Shown: positions 18,789 to 29,182, counted from the stretch's first letter. The stretch is 49,506 bases of DNA from Sphingomonas sp. dw_22 (GCF_018449795.1 NZ_JAAVVE010000032.1:1-49506); one strand, 5' to 3'. The notes: a model not told the origin generated them from the sequence alone. Program-made: numbers and translations.

Positions 18789-20030
18789 ATGCGACACGAC
18801 ATCAATCTCACCGCCGAGCGGCCCAGCTTCGTCACCCATCTCGAATGCTCGATGACCGGCGAGCGCTATGAGGCCGACCAGCTCCACGGCCTGTCGCGCG
18901 TCGGAAAGCCGCTGCTGGTCCGCTATGATCTGGCCGGCGTGAAGGATGCCCTCACGAAAGAGGCGCTGGCGACGCGCCCAGCGGACTTGTGGCGCTATCG
19001 CGAGCTGCTGCCGGTGCGCCATGCGGAGAACATCGTCAGCCTGGGCGAGAATGCGACGCCGATCGTCCCGCTCGACAAGGTCGGCCGCGAAAAGGGCGCC
19101 GCCAATCTCTGGGTGAAGGACGAAGGGCGCCTGCCCACCGGCTCGTTCAAGGCGCGCGGGCTGGTGATGGCGATCAGCATGGCCAAGGAGCTCGGCGTCA
19201 AGACGATCGCCATGCCGACCAACGGCAATGCTGGCGCAGCCGCTGCGGCCTATGCCACCCGCGTCGGGATCGAATCGGTGATCTTCTGCCCGGCCGACAC
19301 GCCCGAGATCAATGTCCGCGAGATCGCTGCCCAGGGCGCGCGAGTCTACCGCGTCAACGGCCTGATCGACGATTGCGGCAAGCTGGTGGGGCAGGGGGCG
19401 AAGGAGCGCGGCTGGTTCGATCTCTCGACGCTCAAGGAGCCCTATCGGATCGAAGGCAAGAAGACGATGGGACTGGAGCTGGCCGAGCAGCTCGACTGGC
19501 AGCTTCCCGACGTGATCTTCTATCCCACCGGCGGCGGCACCGGCCTGATCGGCATGTGGAAGGCGTTCGCCGAGATGGAGGCGCTGGGCTGGATCGGCTC
19601 GAAGCGCCCGAAGATGATCGCCGTCCAGGCCGAAGGCTGCGCGCCCATGGTCCGCGCGTTCGAGGCCGGCGAGCGCCACGCGACGCGCTGGGAGGATGCC
19701 CATACGGTCGCGGCGGGCATCCGCGTGCCGCAGGCGGTGGGCGACTTCCTGATCCTGGACGCGGTGCGTGAGAGCGGCGGCATCGCCATGGCGGTGAGCG
19801 ACGCGGCGATCGTCCAGGCGGTGGACGATGCCGCCCGGCAGGACGGGCTGCTGCTCTGCCCCGAAGGTGGTGCGACGCTGGCGGCATGGCGCGCGGCGGT
19901 GGATCGCGGCGTGATCTCGCCCGACGAGCGCGCGGTGCTGTTCAATTGCGCGACCGGCCTCAAATATCCGCTGGCGGACCAATCGCGCACGCTCGACAAG
20001 GACGGTCCGATCGACTGGGCCAGCCTGTAA
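18789..20030 (+). CDS. thrC: Threonine synthase
   Basis: A 413-residue PLP enzyme of the fold-type II family that converts O-phosphohomoserine to threonine. The PLP lysine is Lys121 in PTGSFKARG, the phosphate-binding loop is IFYPTGGGTGLIG, and TNGNAGAAAAAYA is the substrate loop. The N-terminus (MRHDINLTAERPSFVTHLEC) is of the type whose next residues form a Cys-containing module. Close threonine-synthase-like lyases cannot be fully excluded. It stands alone, starting 58 bp after the tRNA-Arg terminator. Confidence 0.88.
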   Translation: MRHDINLTAERPSFVTHLECSMTGERYEADQLHGLSRVGKPLLVRYDLAGVKDALTKEALATRPADLWRYRELLPVRHAENIVSLGENATPIVPLDKVGREKGAANLWVKDEGRLPTGSFKARGLVMAISMAKELGVKTIAMPTNGNAGAAAAAYATRVGIESVIFCPADTPEINVREIAAQGARVYRVNGLIDDCGKLVGQGAKERGWFDLSTLKEPYRIEGKKTMGLELAEQLDWQLPDVIFYPTGGGTGLIGMWKAFAEMEALGWIGSKRPKMIAVQAEGCAPMVRAFEAGERHATRWEDAHTVAAGIRVPQAVGDFLILDAVRESGGIAMAVSDAAIVQAVDDAARQDGLLLCPEGGATLAAWRAAVDRGVISPDERAVLFNCATGLKYPLADQSRTLDKDGPIDWASL

Positions 20031-20077
20031 ATCGGTGTTGCCACGCAACAATGCGCGGCAAACTCGCCAACATACCC

Positions 20078-20187
20078 CGTCACCCCGGCCGCAGTGCCGG
20101 GGTCCACTTCTCCTCCAGAGAGCCCCTCACGCCTCCAGCGGCTCCCCCAGCATCCCGGTGGACCCCGGCACTGCGGCCGGGGTGACG
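20078..20187. repeat. Perfect 30-bp inverted repeat, intergenic
   Basis: The arm at 20078-20107 (CGTCACCCCGGCCGCAGTGC...) is the exact reverse complement of the arm at 20158-20187, with 50 bases between. Each arm also folds on itself (CCCCGGC/GCCGGGG). A third partial copy (ATCCCGGCCCCGG) follows near 20214. It lies between thrC and metG and resembles the element after valS, so it is a dispersed palindromic repeat. Confidence 0.75.
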
Positions 20188-20262
20188 GGTCAGGGGGACG
20201 GCGTACACCTATCATCCCGGCCCCGGTTGCCGTCCTCCGCGCCCCGCCCTAAAGCCGCGCGC

Positions 20263-21762
20263 ATGGCCGAACCCTATTACATCACCACCGCGATCCACTA
20301 TCCCAATGGCCGTCCGCATATCGGCCATGCCTATGAGATGATCGCCGCCGACGTGATCGCGCGCTTCCAGCGCCAGTCGGGCCGCGACGTATTCTTCCAG
20401 ACCGGCACCGACGAGCATGGTCTCAAGATGGTGCAGACCGCGCGCGCCCGCGACATGGACGTGCGTGCGCTGGCGGATGAAATGTCGGGATATTTCCATG
20501 AGATGGCGGACGAACTAGATATTTCCTATGATCGGTTCATCCGCACGTCCGAACCCGCCCATTATGCCGCCAGCCAGGCGATCTGGCAGGCGATGGCCGA
20601 TGCTGGCGACCTCTATCTCGATCGCTACGAAGGCTGGTATTCGGTCCGCGACGAAGCCTTCTACGAAGAGAAGGAACTGACCGAGGGGGAAGGGGGCCAG
20701 AAGCTCTCGCCCCAGGGCACGCCGGTCGAATGGACCGCCGAGGAGACCTGGTTCTTCAAGCTCTCGAAATACCAGCAGCCTCTGCTCGATTTCTACGCCG
20801 CCAATCCGGACTTCATCCGCCCGGAATCGCGCCGCAACGAAGTGCTGCGCTTCGTCGAGGGCGGGCTGGTCGATCTCTCCGTCTCGCGCACCAGCTTCGA
20901 TTGGGGCGTGCCGGTGCCGGGCTCGCCGGGGCATGTGATGTATGTCTGGGTCGATGCGCTGACCAACTATATCACCGGCGCCGGCTACCCGGACGATACC
21001 GAGCGCTTCGCGAAATACTGGCCCGCCGATCTCCACTTGATCGGCAAGGACATCGTCCGTTTCCACGCGGTCTATTGGCCCGCCTTCCTAATGTCCGCGA
21101 AGATCGCGCTGCCCAAGCAGGTCTTCGGCCATGGCTTCCTGCTCAATCGCGGGGAGAAGATGTCGAAATCGGTCGGCAACGTCGTCGATCCGATGGCGCT
21201 GGCGAAGCTCTACGGCGTCGATGCGCTGCGCTATTTCCTGCTGCGCGACGTCAGCTTCGGCAATGACGGCACCTTCAGCGACGAGGCGATCGTCACCCGC
21301 GCCAATGCCGATCTCTCGAACAGCTTCGGCAATCTCGCCCAGCGCACGCTCGCCTTCATCGCCAAGAATCTCGATGGCGTGGTGGAGGCGGGGAGGGTGG
21401 ACCCCGCCGACGACACTCTGCTCGCCGAAGTTCACACCGCGTGCGAGGGCTTCGCCAGGGCATTCGGCGATCTCGCGCTCAGCCAGGGCCTCGAAAGCTG
21501 GATGGCCGGCGTCTTCGCCTGCAACCAGTATATCGACGTCCAGGCACCCTGGGCGCTGCGGAAAACCGATCCCGAGCGGATGCACGCAGTGCTCGGCACG
21601 CTGCTCAAGGCGATCCGCCAGCTCGCGGTAACGATCCAGCCGGTGGTGCCGGGTTCGGCGGCCAGATTGCTCGAACAGCTCGGCCCTGAAGGCGATGCGG
21701 ACTTCCGCATTGCCCCGCCGACCCCCATCTTCCCGAGACTGGAGTTGAAGGAAGAAGCGTGA
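20263..21762 (+). CDS. metG: Methionine--tRNA ligase
   Basis: A 499-residue class I synthetase. The HIGH motif is in HYPNGRPHIGHAYE, the KMSKS loop in RGEKMSKSVGNVVDP, and the anticodon-binding helical domain occupies the last 150 residues. It is the short form without the C-terminal tRNA-binding extension. The ATG at 20263 starts MAEPYYITTAIHYPN as in relatives; a longer frame upstream only reads through the inverted repeat. It leads a compact run metG-tatD-MBL hydrolase-aspartic protease. Confidence 0.96.
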   Translation: MAEPYYITTAIHYPNGRPHIGHAYEMIAADVIARFQRQSGRDVFFQTGTDEHGLKMVQTARARDMDVRALADEMSGYFHEMADELDISYDRFIRTSEPAHYAASQAIWQAMADAGDLYLDRYEGWYSVRDEAFYEEKELTEGEGGQKLSPQGTPVEWTAEETWFFKLSKYQQPLLDFYAANPDFIRPESRRNEVLRFVEGGLVDLSVSRTSFDWGVPVPGSPGHVMYVWVDALTNYITGAGYPDDTERFAKYWPADLHLIGKDIVRFHAVYWPAFLMSAKIALPKQVFGHGFLLNRGEKMSKSVGNVVDPMALAKLYGVDALRYFLLRDVSFGNDGTFSDEAIVTRANADLSNSFGNLAQRTLAFIAKNLDGVVEAGRVDPADDTLLAEVHTACEGFARAFGDLALSQGLESWMAGVFACNQYIDVQAPWALRKTDPERMHAVLGTLLKAIRQLAVTIQPVVPGSAARLLEQLGPEGDADFRIAPPTPIFPRLELKEEA

Positions 21763-21772
21763 GGCAAGCAGC

Positions 21773-22561
21773 GTGAGACTGGCCGACAGCCATTGCCACC
21801 TGATCTACAAGGGCCTGGGCGAGCAGCAGCCCGAGGTGCTGGCGCGCGCCCGCGCCGCCGGCGTGGTGGCGATGCTCAACATCTCGACGCGCGAGAGCGA
21901 ATGGGATGACGTCATCGCCGTCGCCGAGCGCGAGAGCGACGTCTGGGCCAGCGTCGGCATCCATCCGCATGAGGCCGACACCCACGAGCATGTCGACACC
22001 GCCAAGCTGGTCGAGCGCGCGGCGCATCCGCGCGTGGTCGGTATCGGGGAAAGCGGGCTCGATTATTATTACGACCATTCAGACCGCGATCGCCAGCGCG
22101 CCAGCTTCCGCGCGCACCTCGCGGCTTCGCGCGAAACGCAGCTCCCGATCATCGTCCACACCCGGGAGGCCGAGGCCGACACCGCCGAGATCCTGCGCGA
22201 AGAGATGGGGAAGGGCGCCTTTCCCGGCGTGATCCATTGCTTCACCGCCAGCGGCGAATTCGCGGACATCGCGCTCGATCTCGGCTTCTACATCTCGATC
22301 TCGGGCATCGTGACGTTCAAGAACGCCCAGGCGCTCCAGGAGACCGCCGCGCGCCTGCCGCTCGACCGCCTGCTGATCGAGACCGACGCTCCCTTCCTCG
22401 CGCCCGTGCCGCACCGGGGCAAGACCGGTGAGCCCGCCTTCGTGGCCGATACCTGCCGTTTTCTGGCAGGATTGCGGGGGCAAGACCCGGATGAGCTTGC
22501 CGAGGCGACTCGCCGCAACTTCCACACGCTCTTCTCGAAGACCGTGAGCGGAGCGGCGTGA
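21773..22561 (+). CDS. TatD family metal-dependent hydrolase (DNase)
   Basis: A 262-residue TIM-barrel hydrolase. Metal ligands are visible in LADSHCHL, GESGLDYYY, IVHTREA, VIHCFTAS and LIETDAPFLAP, the standard TatD set. The family includes 3'-5' DNases and D-aminoacyl-tRNA-related hydrolases. The GTG at 21773 gives the expected N-terminus. It overlaps the next gene by four bases, indicating one operon with metG. Confidence 0.93.
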   Translation: MRLADSHCHLIYKGLGEQQPEVLARARAAGVVAMLNISTRESEWDDVIAVAERESDVWASVGIHPHEADTHEHVDTAKLVERAAHPRVVGIGESGLDYYYDHSDRDRQRASFRAHLAASRETQLPIIVHTREAEADTAEILREEMGKGAFPGVIHCFTASGEFADIALDLGFYISISGIVTFKNAQALQETAARLPLDRLLIETDAPFLAPVPHRGKTGEPAFVADTCRFLAGLRGQDPDELAEATRRNFHTLFSKTVSGAA

Positions 22562-23325
22562 AGGTCCGCATCCTCGGCTCCGGCACTTCGTCCGGCGTGC
22601 CGCGGATCGGCAACGACTGGGGCGATTGCGATCCCGCCGAGCCGCGCAACCGGCGTACCCGCGCCTCCGTGCTCGTCAGCAGCGAGACGACGACAATCCT
22701 GGTCGACACCAGCCCGGACATGCGCGAGCAGCTTCTCGCCGCCGATGTCAGCGATTTCGATGCGGTGCTGTGGACTCACGACCATGCCGATCATTGCCAC
22801 GGTCTCGACGATCTCCGTCAGGTGATGCATGCGCGTGGCGGCGAGCCGGTGCGGGGCCTGGCGCGGCCGTTCACGATGGAGCAGCTCCAGCTTCGCTTCG
22901 CCTATGCGTTCTTCGGCCGCGCCGGCTATCGCGCCACCGTATCGCTGGAGGGGATGCCCGACAGCTTCCGGATCGGCGACATCCAGGTCACTGTCGCCGA
23001 TCAGCCGCACGGGGGCATAACTTCTGCCGGTCTCCGTTTCGAATGTAACGGAAAATCAATTGGTTATGCGACAGACTTCCACGCGATGACGAACGAGATG
23101 CGCGCGCTCTACCAGGGGCTCGACATCTGGGTGGTCGATGCGCTGCGCCGCGCGCCGCATCCGACGCACCCCAATCTTGATTCGGTGCTGGGCTGGATAG
23201 GGGAGCTGGCGCCGCGCCGTTCCGTGCTGGTTCATATGGACAACAGCATGGATTATGCCCGGCTCGCGGCCGAGCTGCCCAGGGGGATCGAGCCGGGCTA
23301 TGACGGCCTGGAGAGGTTCGCATGA
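22558..23325 (+). CDS. MBL fold metallohydrolase, PhnP-like
   Basis: A 255-residue metallo-beta-lactamase-fold enzyme with ILGSGTSSGVPRIG at the start and the zinc motif THDHADHCHGLDDLR (HxHxDH). It has YATDFHAMT and a final His in PHPTHPN. It resembles PhnP-type cyclic phosphodiesterases, but the true substrate is unknown. The GTG start overlaps the tatD stop by four bases and its own stop overlaps the next start, so translation is coupled. Confidence 0.9.
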   Translation: MKVRILGSGTSSGVPRIGNDWGDCDPAEPRNRRTRASVLVSSETTTILVDTSPDMREQLLAADVSDFDAVLWTHDHADHCHGLDDLRQVMHARGGEPVRGLARPFTMEQLQLRFAYAFFGRAGYRATVSLEGMPDSFRIGDIQVTVADQPHGGITSAGLRFECNGKSIGYATDFHAMTNEMRALYQGLDIWVVDALRRAPHPTHPNLDSVLGWIGELAPRRSVLVHMDNSMDYARLAAELPRGIEPGYDGLERFA

Positions 23326-24041
23326 ATTCGAATGACAGCCTCAATCTGGTGTGGCTGGTCGGCATATTGGTGCTGGTGGTCAGCGCGCTTTCGGTGCGGC
23401 GCATGTCGCTCGGCTTCATCGTGCGGTCGCTCGCGTTGTGGGCAGTGGTCATATTGGTCGCGGTCGTTGCCGTCGCGCATCGCCACGAAATCGGCGCGGT
23501 GTTCGCCGCGGCCAACGCGAGGCTTGGGCTCGACGAGCAGCAGGTCCAGGGCAAGACGGTGCGCATCCGCATGAGCCCGGACGGCCATTTCTGGGCGCGG
23601 GTGACGCTCAATGGCGTCGAGCGGCGGATGCTGATCGACAGCGGCGCGACGATCACTGCGGTATCGGATCGCACGGCGCAGGCCGCAAACATCAGCGTCC
23701 ATGGCGGATTGCCCGCAATCATCGAGACCGCCAACGGATCGGTCACTGCGCGCCGCGGCACGATCGACGAGCTCGCGATCGGGCCGCTCAAGACCCAGGG
23801 CTTGGGCGTGGTCGTAGCCGAGAGCTTCGGCGATCTCGACGTGCTCGGCATGAACTTCCTGTCGCGGCTGCACAGCTGGCGCGTCGAAGGCAATGTCCTG
23901 ATCCTCGAACCCAAGGCGGCTGCGGACGACGACGGCAGCGACGCGACCATTGAACCGGCGGCAGCCGGCCCGAATGGCCGCCGGGGAGCCCGACAGGGCA
24001 CCGCACCGAGAAACCCCGATACCGAGGATGATTTTACATAA
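23322..24041 (+). CDS. Retropepsin-like (clan AA) aspartic protease, membrane-anchored
   Basis: A 239-residue protein with two N-terminal hydrophobic segments (about residues 8-25 and 32-53). A single retropepsin-like domain follows, with the catalytic motif LIDSGATITAVS and the later LGMNFLSRLHSW. This is the TIGR02281-type family, expected to be active as a dimer at the cytoplasmic membrane. It overlaps the MBL gene by four bases. It is the last core gene before the accessory block, and its stop codon sits inside an AT-rich dyad at 24038-24051. Confidence 0.88.
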   Translation: MNSNDSLNLVWLVGILVLVVSALSVRRMSLGFIVRSLALWAVVILVAVVAVAHRHEIGAVFAAANARLGLDEQQVQGKTVRIRMSPDGHFWARVTLNGVERRMLIDSGATITAVSDRTAQAANISVHGGLPAIIETANGSVTARRGTIDELAIGPLKTQGLGVVVAESFGDLDVLGMNFLSRLHSWRVEGNVLILEPKAAADDDGSDATIEPAAAGPNGRRGARQGTAPRNPDTEDDFT

Positions 24042-24051
24042 TGTATATTAT
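24038..24051. repeat. AT-rich dyad at the left edge of the accessory block
   Basis: ATAAT-GTAT-ATTAT, preceded by TTAC. It overlaps the aspartic-protease stop codon and the last codons of the recombinase gene. The outer bases resemble the dyad at 25274-25298 (TTACCATAAT-N5-ATTATGGTAA). This could mark an attachment or insertion boundary, but no duplication was found. Confidence 0.35.
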
Positions 24052-25232
24052 CGTTCTAACGGAAACCCTCTCCGCATGACTTTCGCTGTCGTTTTCCCTG
24101 ATTGAACGGACTCGTCACCGAATGCCCATATTCCAGCACCTAATTCGCCGGACAGCGCGCGGCTTGTGTTCCTGATCGAGCGGATTCTGCTCCGCATTGA
24201 TCGGTCAATGACGCAAGCCGCCAGCGCGACGCGCCGATAAATGCCGTTCACCCCCTGGCGTGTCAGGGACGCGGTCCCGATCGAATAGGTCGTCCGCGCC
24301 TGCTCGGCGGGATGGCCTTCCAACCGTTCACGCCAGTGCCGCGTGTTCCCCGGAATGGCATCATAGGTCACGGGAGCGATCGCTAGGCGCGCCCGGCGCC
24401 GGTCGACGCCGACGCGACGAAACAGCGGCCCTTTGCGGATGCCACTTGCCTCAAGCCAGGCGCCGACGCGCCGCATGGTATCGGCCGACAGCCAAGCCCA
24501 AGCCCCCTCCTGCTCCTGGTCCGTCTTGGAAAACGGGATGAAGAGCGTCGCGGAGCCGTCTTCCTGAGGGTCGATATGCGCCTCTTCGACCAGGATCAGC
24601 TCGCTCACTCGCAAACCCGCATCATAGCCGAGTGACAATAGCGCGGCATCGCGTAACCCTTGAAGGTCACCGGAACAGGCCTCGAGCAGCGCCGTCAGCG
24701 TGAACCCCTGGGCTGGCGAAGGATCGAGCGCCTTGCCGAGCCGCAGCGGCGCGGCCTGACGCTGACGGGCGCCTTTGCGCCGACGCACAGCCTTGAGGGC
24801 GGCGCGAACCATCGGTGTATGGGTTGGCAAGACCCCTTCCCCCAGGCCGGTCAGACGATGCAACGCGCCGAGGCTAGCGATCCGCCGTGCCAGCGTCGAG
24901 GGCTTGTGGCCGCGCCGTTCGAGCATGCGCAGATAGCGCACCAGGCTCTCGGGATCGGCTGGGAGCGTCGGAAGCCCGCTTTGCCGGCACCATTCGGTAT
25001 AGCAGTCAAGGTCGGCCGCGATCGCCACCTTGCTGTTGTCGGCCATCGCCTCGAGCGCCGCGGTGAAGCCGATCTCGCTGACCGGCGCCGCCTCGGCCGG
25101 CAGCGCTGCCGCGATTGCGCGGGTCAGCCGCTGATCCACAGGTTCAACATTCCCTCTTGCGCGCCGCGTGGGCAACGTCGCGTTATCGCGCACGATCAGG
25201 ATTTCACCACTTTTGGACGGTTCGTCCGTCAC
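24048..25232 (-). pseudogene. Tyrosine recombinase/integrase, catalytic C-terminus lost
   Basis: The N-terminal SAM-like core-binding domain is clear (about residues 50-150: DLDCYTEWCRQSGLPTLP, SLVRYLRMLERRGHKPSTL). So is the first catalytic box, GYDAGLRVSEL. After NGIYRRVALAA the last 60 residues show no H-x-x-R box and no tyrosine at all, and the GC content drops. The frame therefore probably lost its end by recombination at the junction with the chromosome, and activity is unlikely. A GTG at 25232 with a purine-rich GGGAGG-type region upstream is preferred; the frame extends to an ATG at 25280 that sits inside a dyad. It is transcribed towards the core chromosome. Confidence 0.65.
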
Positions 25233-25273
25233 GCTCAACTGCCCCCTTCCCTCCCAAATTCTGGCCCGTATAG

Positions 25274-25298
25274 TTACCATAATCTCCCATTATGGTAA
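25274..25298. promoter_or_regulatory. 25-bp perfect dyad upstream of the recombinase gene
   Basis: TTACCATAAT-CTCCC-ATTATGGTAA is a perfect 10-bp inverted repeat with a 5-base spacer, about 42-66 bases before the preferred GTG start. A weaker second dyad, TTACC-N9-GGTAA, follows at 25354-25372. Likely an operator, or a recombinase core site. Confidence 0.5.
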
Positions 25299-25372
25299 GT
25301 GCGTTTTTCAACCGTCTTCAGACGAAAATGCCAAGTTTATCGATGTTATCGAATTACCATAAACTGCGGTAA

Positions 25373-25745
25373 TATCCTTATAATCGCGCTCTATCGATTT
25401 ACTTTGATGGGCGCCCTCCCTGCCCGCGCGCGCGGTTAACCCGCCCGCGGTCATTCAGAGAAGCTTCGATGCTTCCCGGAACCGGACATCGGTTCACTGG
25501 CGGGTTTCGGGGAACGATTCAGGGATAGCTGTTGTTCGCGCACGCCGAGATGAGCGGGCAGTTCCCGCCGACAAAGCGGTCGTTCCCTTGCCATTTTGCG
25601 CGCCCTGATATCTGCCGTCCGTTCAGGGGCTGTGTTGAGAACTGTTCTTGCCTCATTCGCTCACGCCGACAAGGCACAAGAGCCGGAACCGCTCACCGCT
25701 CTCACCGCCCCGATCTGAGACCAGCAGAGTCAGTGCCTGGATTAT
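25373..25745. other. Intergenic stretch without a supported gene
   Basis: About 370 bases between the recombinase control region and the trypsin-like protease gene. Short open frames exist (for example 25532-25771) but have no start signal or recognisable protein. A small hairpin GAAGC-N6-GCTTC lies near 25460. Nothing else is supported. Confidence 0.5.
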
Positions 25746-26588
25746 CTACGTGGGCAGGTTCGTACCCGTAAGCTGTTCGACGACGGTGCGGGTAACATCC
25801 GCCGGCACGGCAAGGCCGATGCCGACATTGCCGTCGCCAGGCGTGATGATGGCGCTGTTCACGCCGATCACCTCGCCGCGCATGTTGATGAGCGGGCCGC
25901 CGGAATTACCCGGATTGATCGGCGCATCGGTCTGCACGTAGCGATAGCGACCATCCGACGACGTTCGGATCGCGCTGACGATGCCGGACGTCACGGTCTG
26001 CCCGACCTGAAACGGATTGCCGATCGCCACGACATAGTCGCCAACCTGGGTTCGCCGCGCCTCGGCCAGCGGAAGCTGGCGCAGATCGCCTGTCGGGATT
26101 CTCAGCACCGCAAGATCGGTGCGTGGATCGCTGCCGATCAGTTCAGCCTCGAGCCGGCGGTCGCCGACGCCCACCGCAATGGCCCGCGCATTGGCGATCA
26201 CATGGTGGTTGGTGACCACCAGACCGCGAGCTGCATCGACGATGAAGCCGGATCCCGCCGACACACGCGGCGCCAGCGCCTCATCGGGCACGCCCATGAA
26301 CAGGCGATAATATGGATCGCGCAGCAGCGGGTTCTGGAGATGCGGCGATGCCTGGAGGACGGCGATGTTGACCACCGCCGGCGACACCCGCCTCACAAGG
26401 GGCGCCAGCGTGAGTTGATCGAGCGGAACCGGCTTACCCGTAAGGGGCGCGGCGGCGGCCTGCGCTTGCCGGTGCTCGAACAATGTCGTCACCGCGGCGC
26501 CACCGGCAAAGCTGCCGAGTCCGCAGATCGCAAGGAGCGCGAGGGTGAAGCGACATGAGCGCCCGGATGAAGCCGATCCCCGGTTCAC
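25746..26588 (-). CDS. Trypsin-like serine protease, DegP-like without PDZ
   Basis: A 280-residue protease with one N-terminal hydrophobic segment (FTLALLAICGLGSFAGGAAV), placing it in the periplasm. The triad is visible: His in VVTNHHVI, Asp in DPRTDLAVLRI and Ser in NPGNSGGPL. It has the DegP-type catalytic domain but stops after VPADVTRTVVEQL, with no PDZ domain. The GTG at 26588 has GGGAGG 7 bases upstream; ATGs at 26594 and 26603 are alternatives. Longer starts would read through the groEL terminator. It lies downstream of groEL on the same strand and belongs to the stress gene set. Confidence 0.85.
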   Translation of the reverse strand: MNRGSASSGRSCRFTLALLAICGLGSFAGGAAVTTLFEHRQAQAAAAPLTGKPVPLDQLTLAPLVRRVSPAVVNIAVLQASPHLQNPLLRDPYYRLFMGVPDEALAPRVSAGSGFIVDAARGLVVTNHHVIANARAIAVGVGDRRLEAELIGSDPRTDLAVLRIPTGDLRQLPLAEARRTQVGDYVVAIGNPFQVGQTVTSGIVSAIRTSSDGRYRYVQTDAPINPGNSGGPLINMRGEVIGVNSAIITPGDGNVGIGLAVPADVTRTVVEQLTGTNLPT

Positions 26589-26651
26589 GACCATACCTCC
26601 CATCGGAAACCGGCGCGAGACGCGCCCTTCCAAGCCGAAAATCGAAAAGAT

Positions 26652-26675
26652 GGGGCCGGCATGAAAGCCGGCCCC
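26652..26675 (-). terminator. Intrinsic terminator after groEL
   Basis: GGGGCCGGC-N6-GCCGGCCCC stem followed on the reverse strand by ATCTTTTC, just after the groEL stop. It separates groESL from the protease gene, although read-through is possible. Confidence 0.7.
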
Positions 26676-26683
26676 GTCGATCG

Positions 26684-28318
<1,635 letters not shown>

Positions 28319-28361
28319 CTATCGATATCCTTCCTGAAGTTTGAGCGAAAGCAGCGGCTTT

Positions 28362-28676
28362 TCAGGCCGCCTGCTTGAGTGGGACGATGTTGTCGATCAC
28401 GCCAAGGATGTCGCTCTCCTTCATGATGAGCAGATCCTCGCCGTCGATCCTGACCTCGGTGCCCGACCATTTGCCGAACAGGATACGGTCCCCAGCGTTG
28501 ACCGAGAGTTCGACGAGCGCGCCGCTATCATCGCGGGCGCCCGGCCCGACGGCGACGATTTCGCCTTCCTGCGGCTTTTCCCTGGCGGTATCGGGGATGA
28601 TGATGCCGCCCGAGGTCTTTTCCTCGGCTTCGACGCGGCGGACGACCACACGGTCGTGCAAGGGGCGGAAATGCAT
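28362..28676 (-). CDS. groS: Co-chaperonin GroES
   Basis: A 104-residue GroES ring subunit. It has [26 protein letters not shown], with the mobile loop that docks on GroEL, and the C-terminal [14 protein letters not shown]. The ATG at 28676 has GGAGG about 8 bases upstream; the frame extends further but without support. It is the first gene of the groESL operon and lies behind a promoter with heat-shock signals. Confidence 0.96.
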   Translation of the reverse strand: MHFRPLHDRVVVRRVEAEEKTSGGIIIPDTAREKPQEGEIVAVGPGARDDSGALVELSVNAGDRILFGKWSGTEVRIDGEDLLIMKESDILGVIDNIVPLKQAA

Positions 28677-28713
28677 GGCAAAACCTCCAGATGCAAAACA
28701 TGATGTGACGATG

Positions 28714-28735
28714 CTGTCGTTCATCGAAACGACAG
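28714..28735 (-). promoter_or_regulatory. Hairpin in the groES leader
   Basis: CTGTCGTT-N6-AACGACAG is an 8-bp perfect stem in the predicted 5' untranslated leader, about 40 bases before the groES start. It may stabilise the transcript or modulate translation. Confidence 0.45.
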
Positions 28736-28744
28736 GTTCCGAGG

Positions 28745-28773
28745 AGCTAGGAAGCGATATTTTTCCGTTCAAG
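28745..28773 (-). promoter_or_regulatory. RpoH-type promoter of groESL
   Basis: On the reverse strand CTTGAA (28768-28773) is followed after 16 bases by CCTAGCT (28745-28751). This is close to the alphaproteobacterial heat-shock sigma pattern CTTGAA-N16/17-CYTATNT. It would start transcription about 60 bases before groES. A very similar sequence precedes the first Hsp20 gene (31748-31775). Confidence 0.55.
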
Positions 28774-28790
28774 AGGCGGAACAAAAATTT

Positions 28791-28817
28791 TTGGCACTCA
28801 CCCGCATCGAGTGCAAA
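28791..28817. promoter_or_regulatory. CIRCE element (HrcA operator)
   Basis: TTGGCACTC-N9-GAGTGCAAA matches the CIRCE consensus TTAGCACTC-N9-GAGTGCTAA in both arms, with the correct 9-base spacer. HrcA binds CIRCE to repress chaperonin genes. It lies just upstream of the RpoH-like promoter of groESL and between groES and the divergent small gene at 28949, so it could affect both. Confidence 0.8.
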
Positions 28818-28948
28818 TCTGTTTGGTATCGGTGGCTTGGGCGGCGATTCCCCCTCTTGACGCGACTCATCCGCGCACCAAAATTCTGTCCGCGCGGCAA
28901 CTCGCCGCGCTCATGAAAGGAGCGGCATCAGGAAAGGAGGCAACAGCC

Positions 28949-29182
28949 ATGTCGCAGCGATTTTCCCGTTTCCTGCACCCCTTCGACATTGCGCGTCATC
29001 CGGGCCTCGAGCCGGAAGTGAAGCGCGCCATCCTCGCATCCTGGGCGTCCGACCGCTCGGCGGTGAAGGACCAGCCGGCGATGCGCAAACCGCCCGGCGC
29101 CCGCCGCGCCGTGCCGGTCGACGACATCTTCGCCGCGATGCGGACGCTGGATGAACGACCGGATCACGCTTCGCTGCAATGA
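28949..29182 (+). CDS. Small hypothetical protein linked to chaperonin genes
   Basis: A 77-residue protein (MSQRFSRFLHPFDIARHPGL...) with a perfect-looking AAAGGAGG 8 bases before the ATG. It has the segment LEPEVKRAILASWASDRSAVKDQPAMR, a pattern seen in small alphaproteobacterial proteins of unknown role, and ends with a short helical piece DDIFAAMRTLDE. It is divergent from groES and overlaps usg by four bases. Confidence 0.7.
   Translation: MSQRFSRFLHPFDIARHPGLEPEVKRAILASWASDRSAVKDQPAMRKPPGARRAVPVDDIFAAMRTLDERPDHASLQ

Noticed and set aside
25532..25771. 79-codon open frame between the recombinase and protease genes
   Set aside because: No ribosome site, rich in Arg/Ser/Pro, overlaps the end of the protease gene and resembles no protein.
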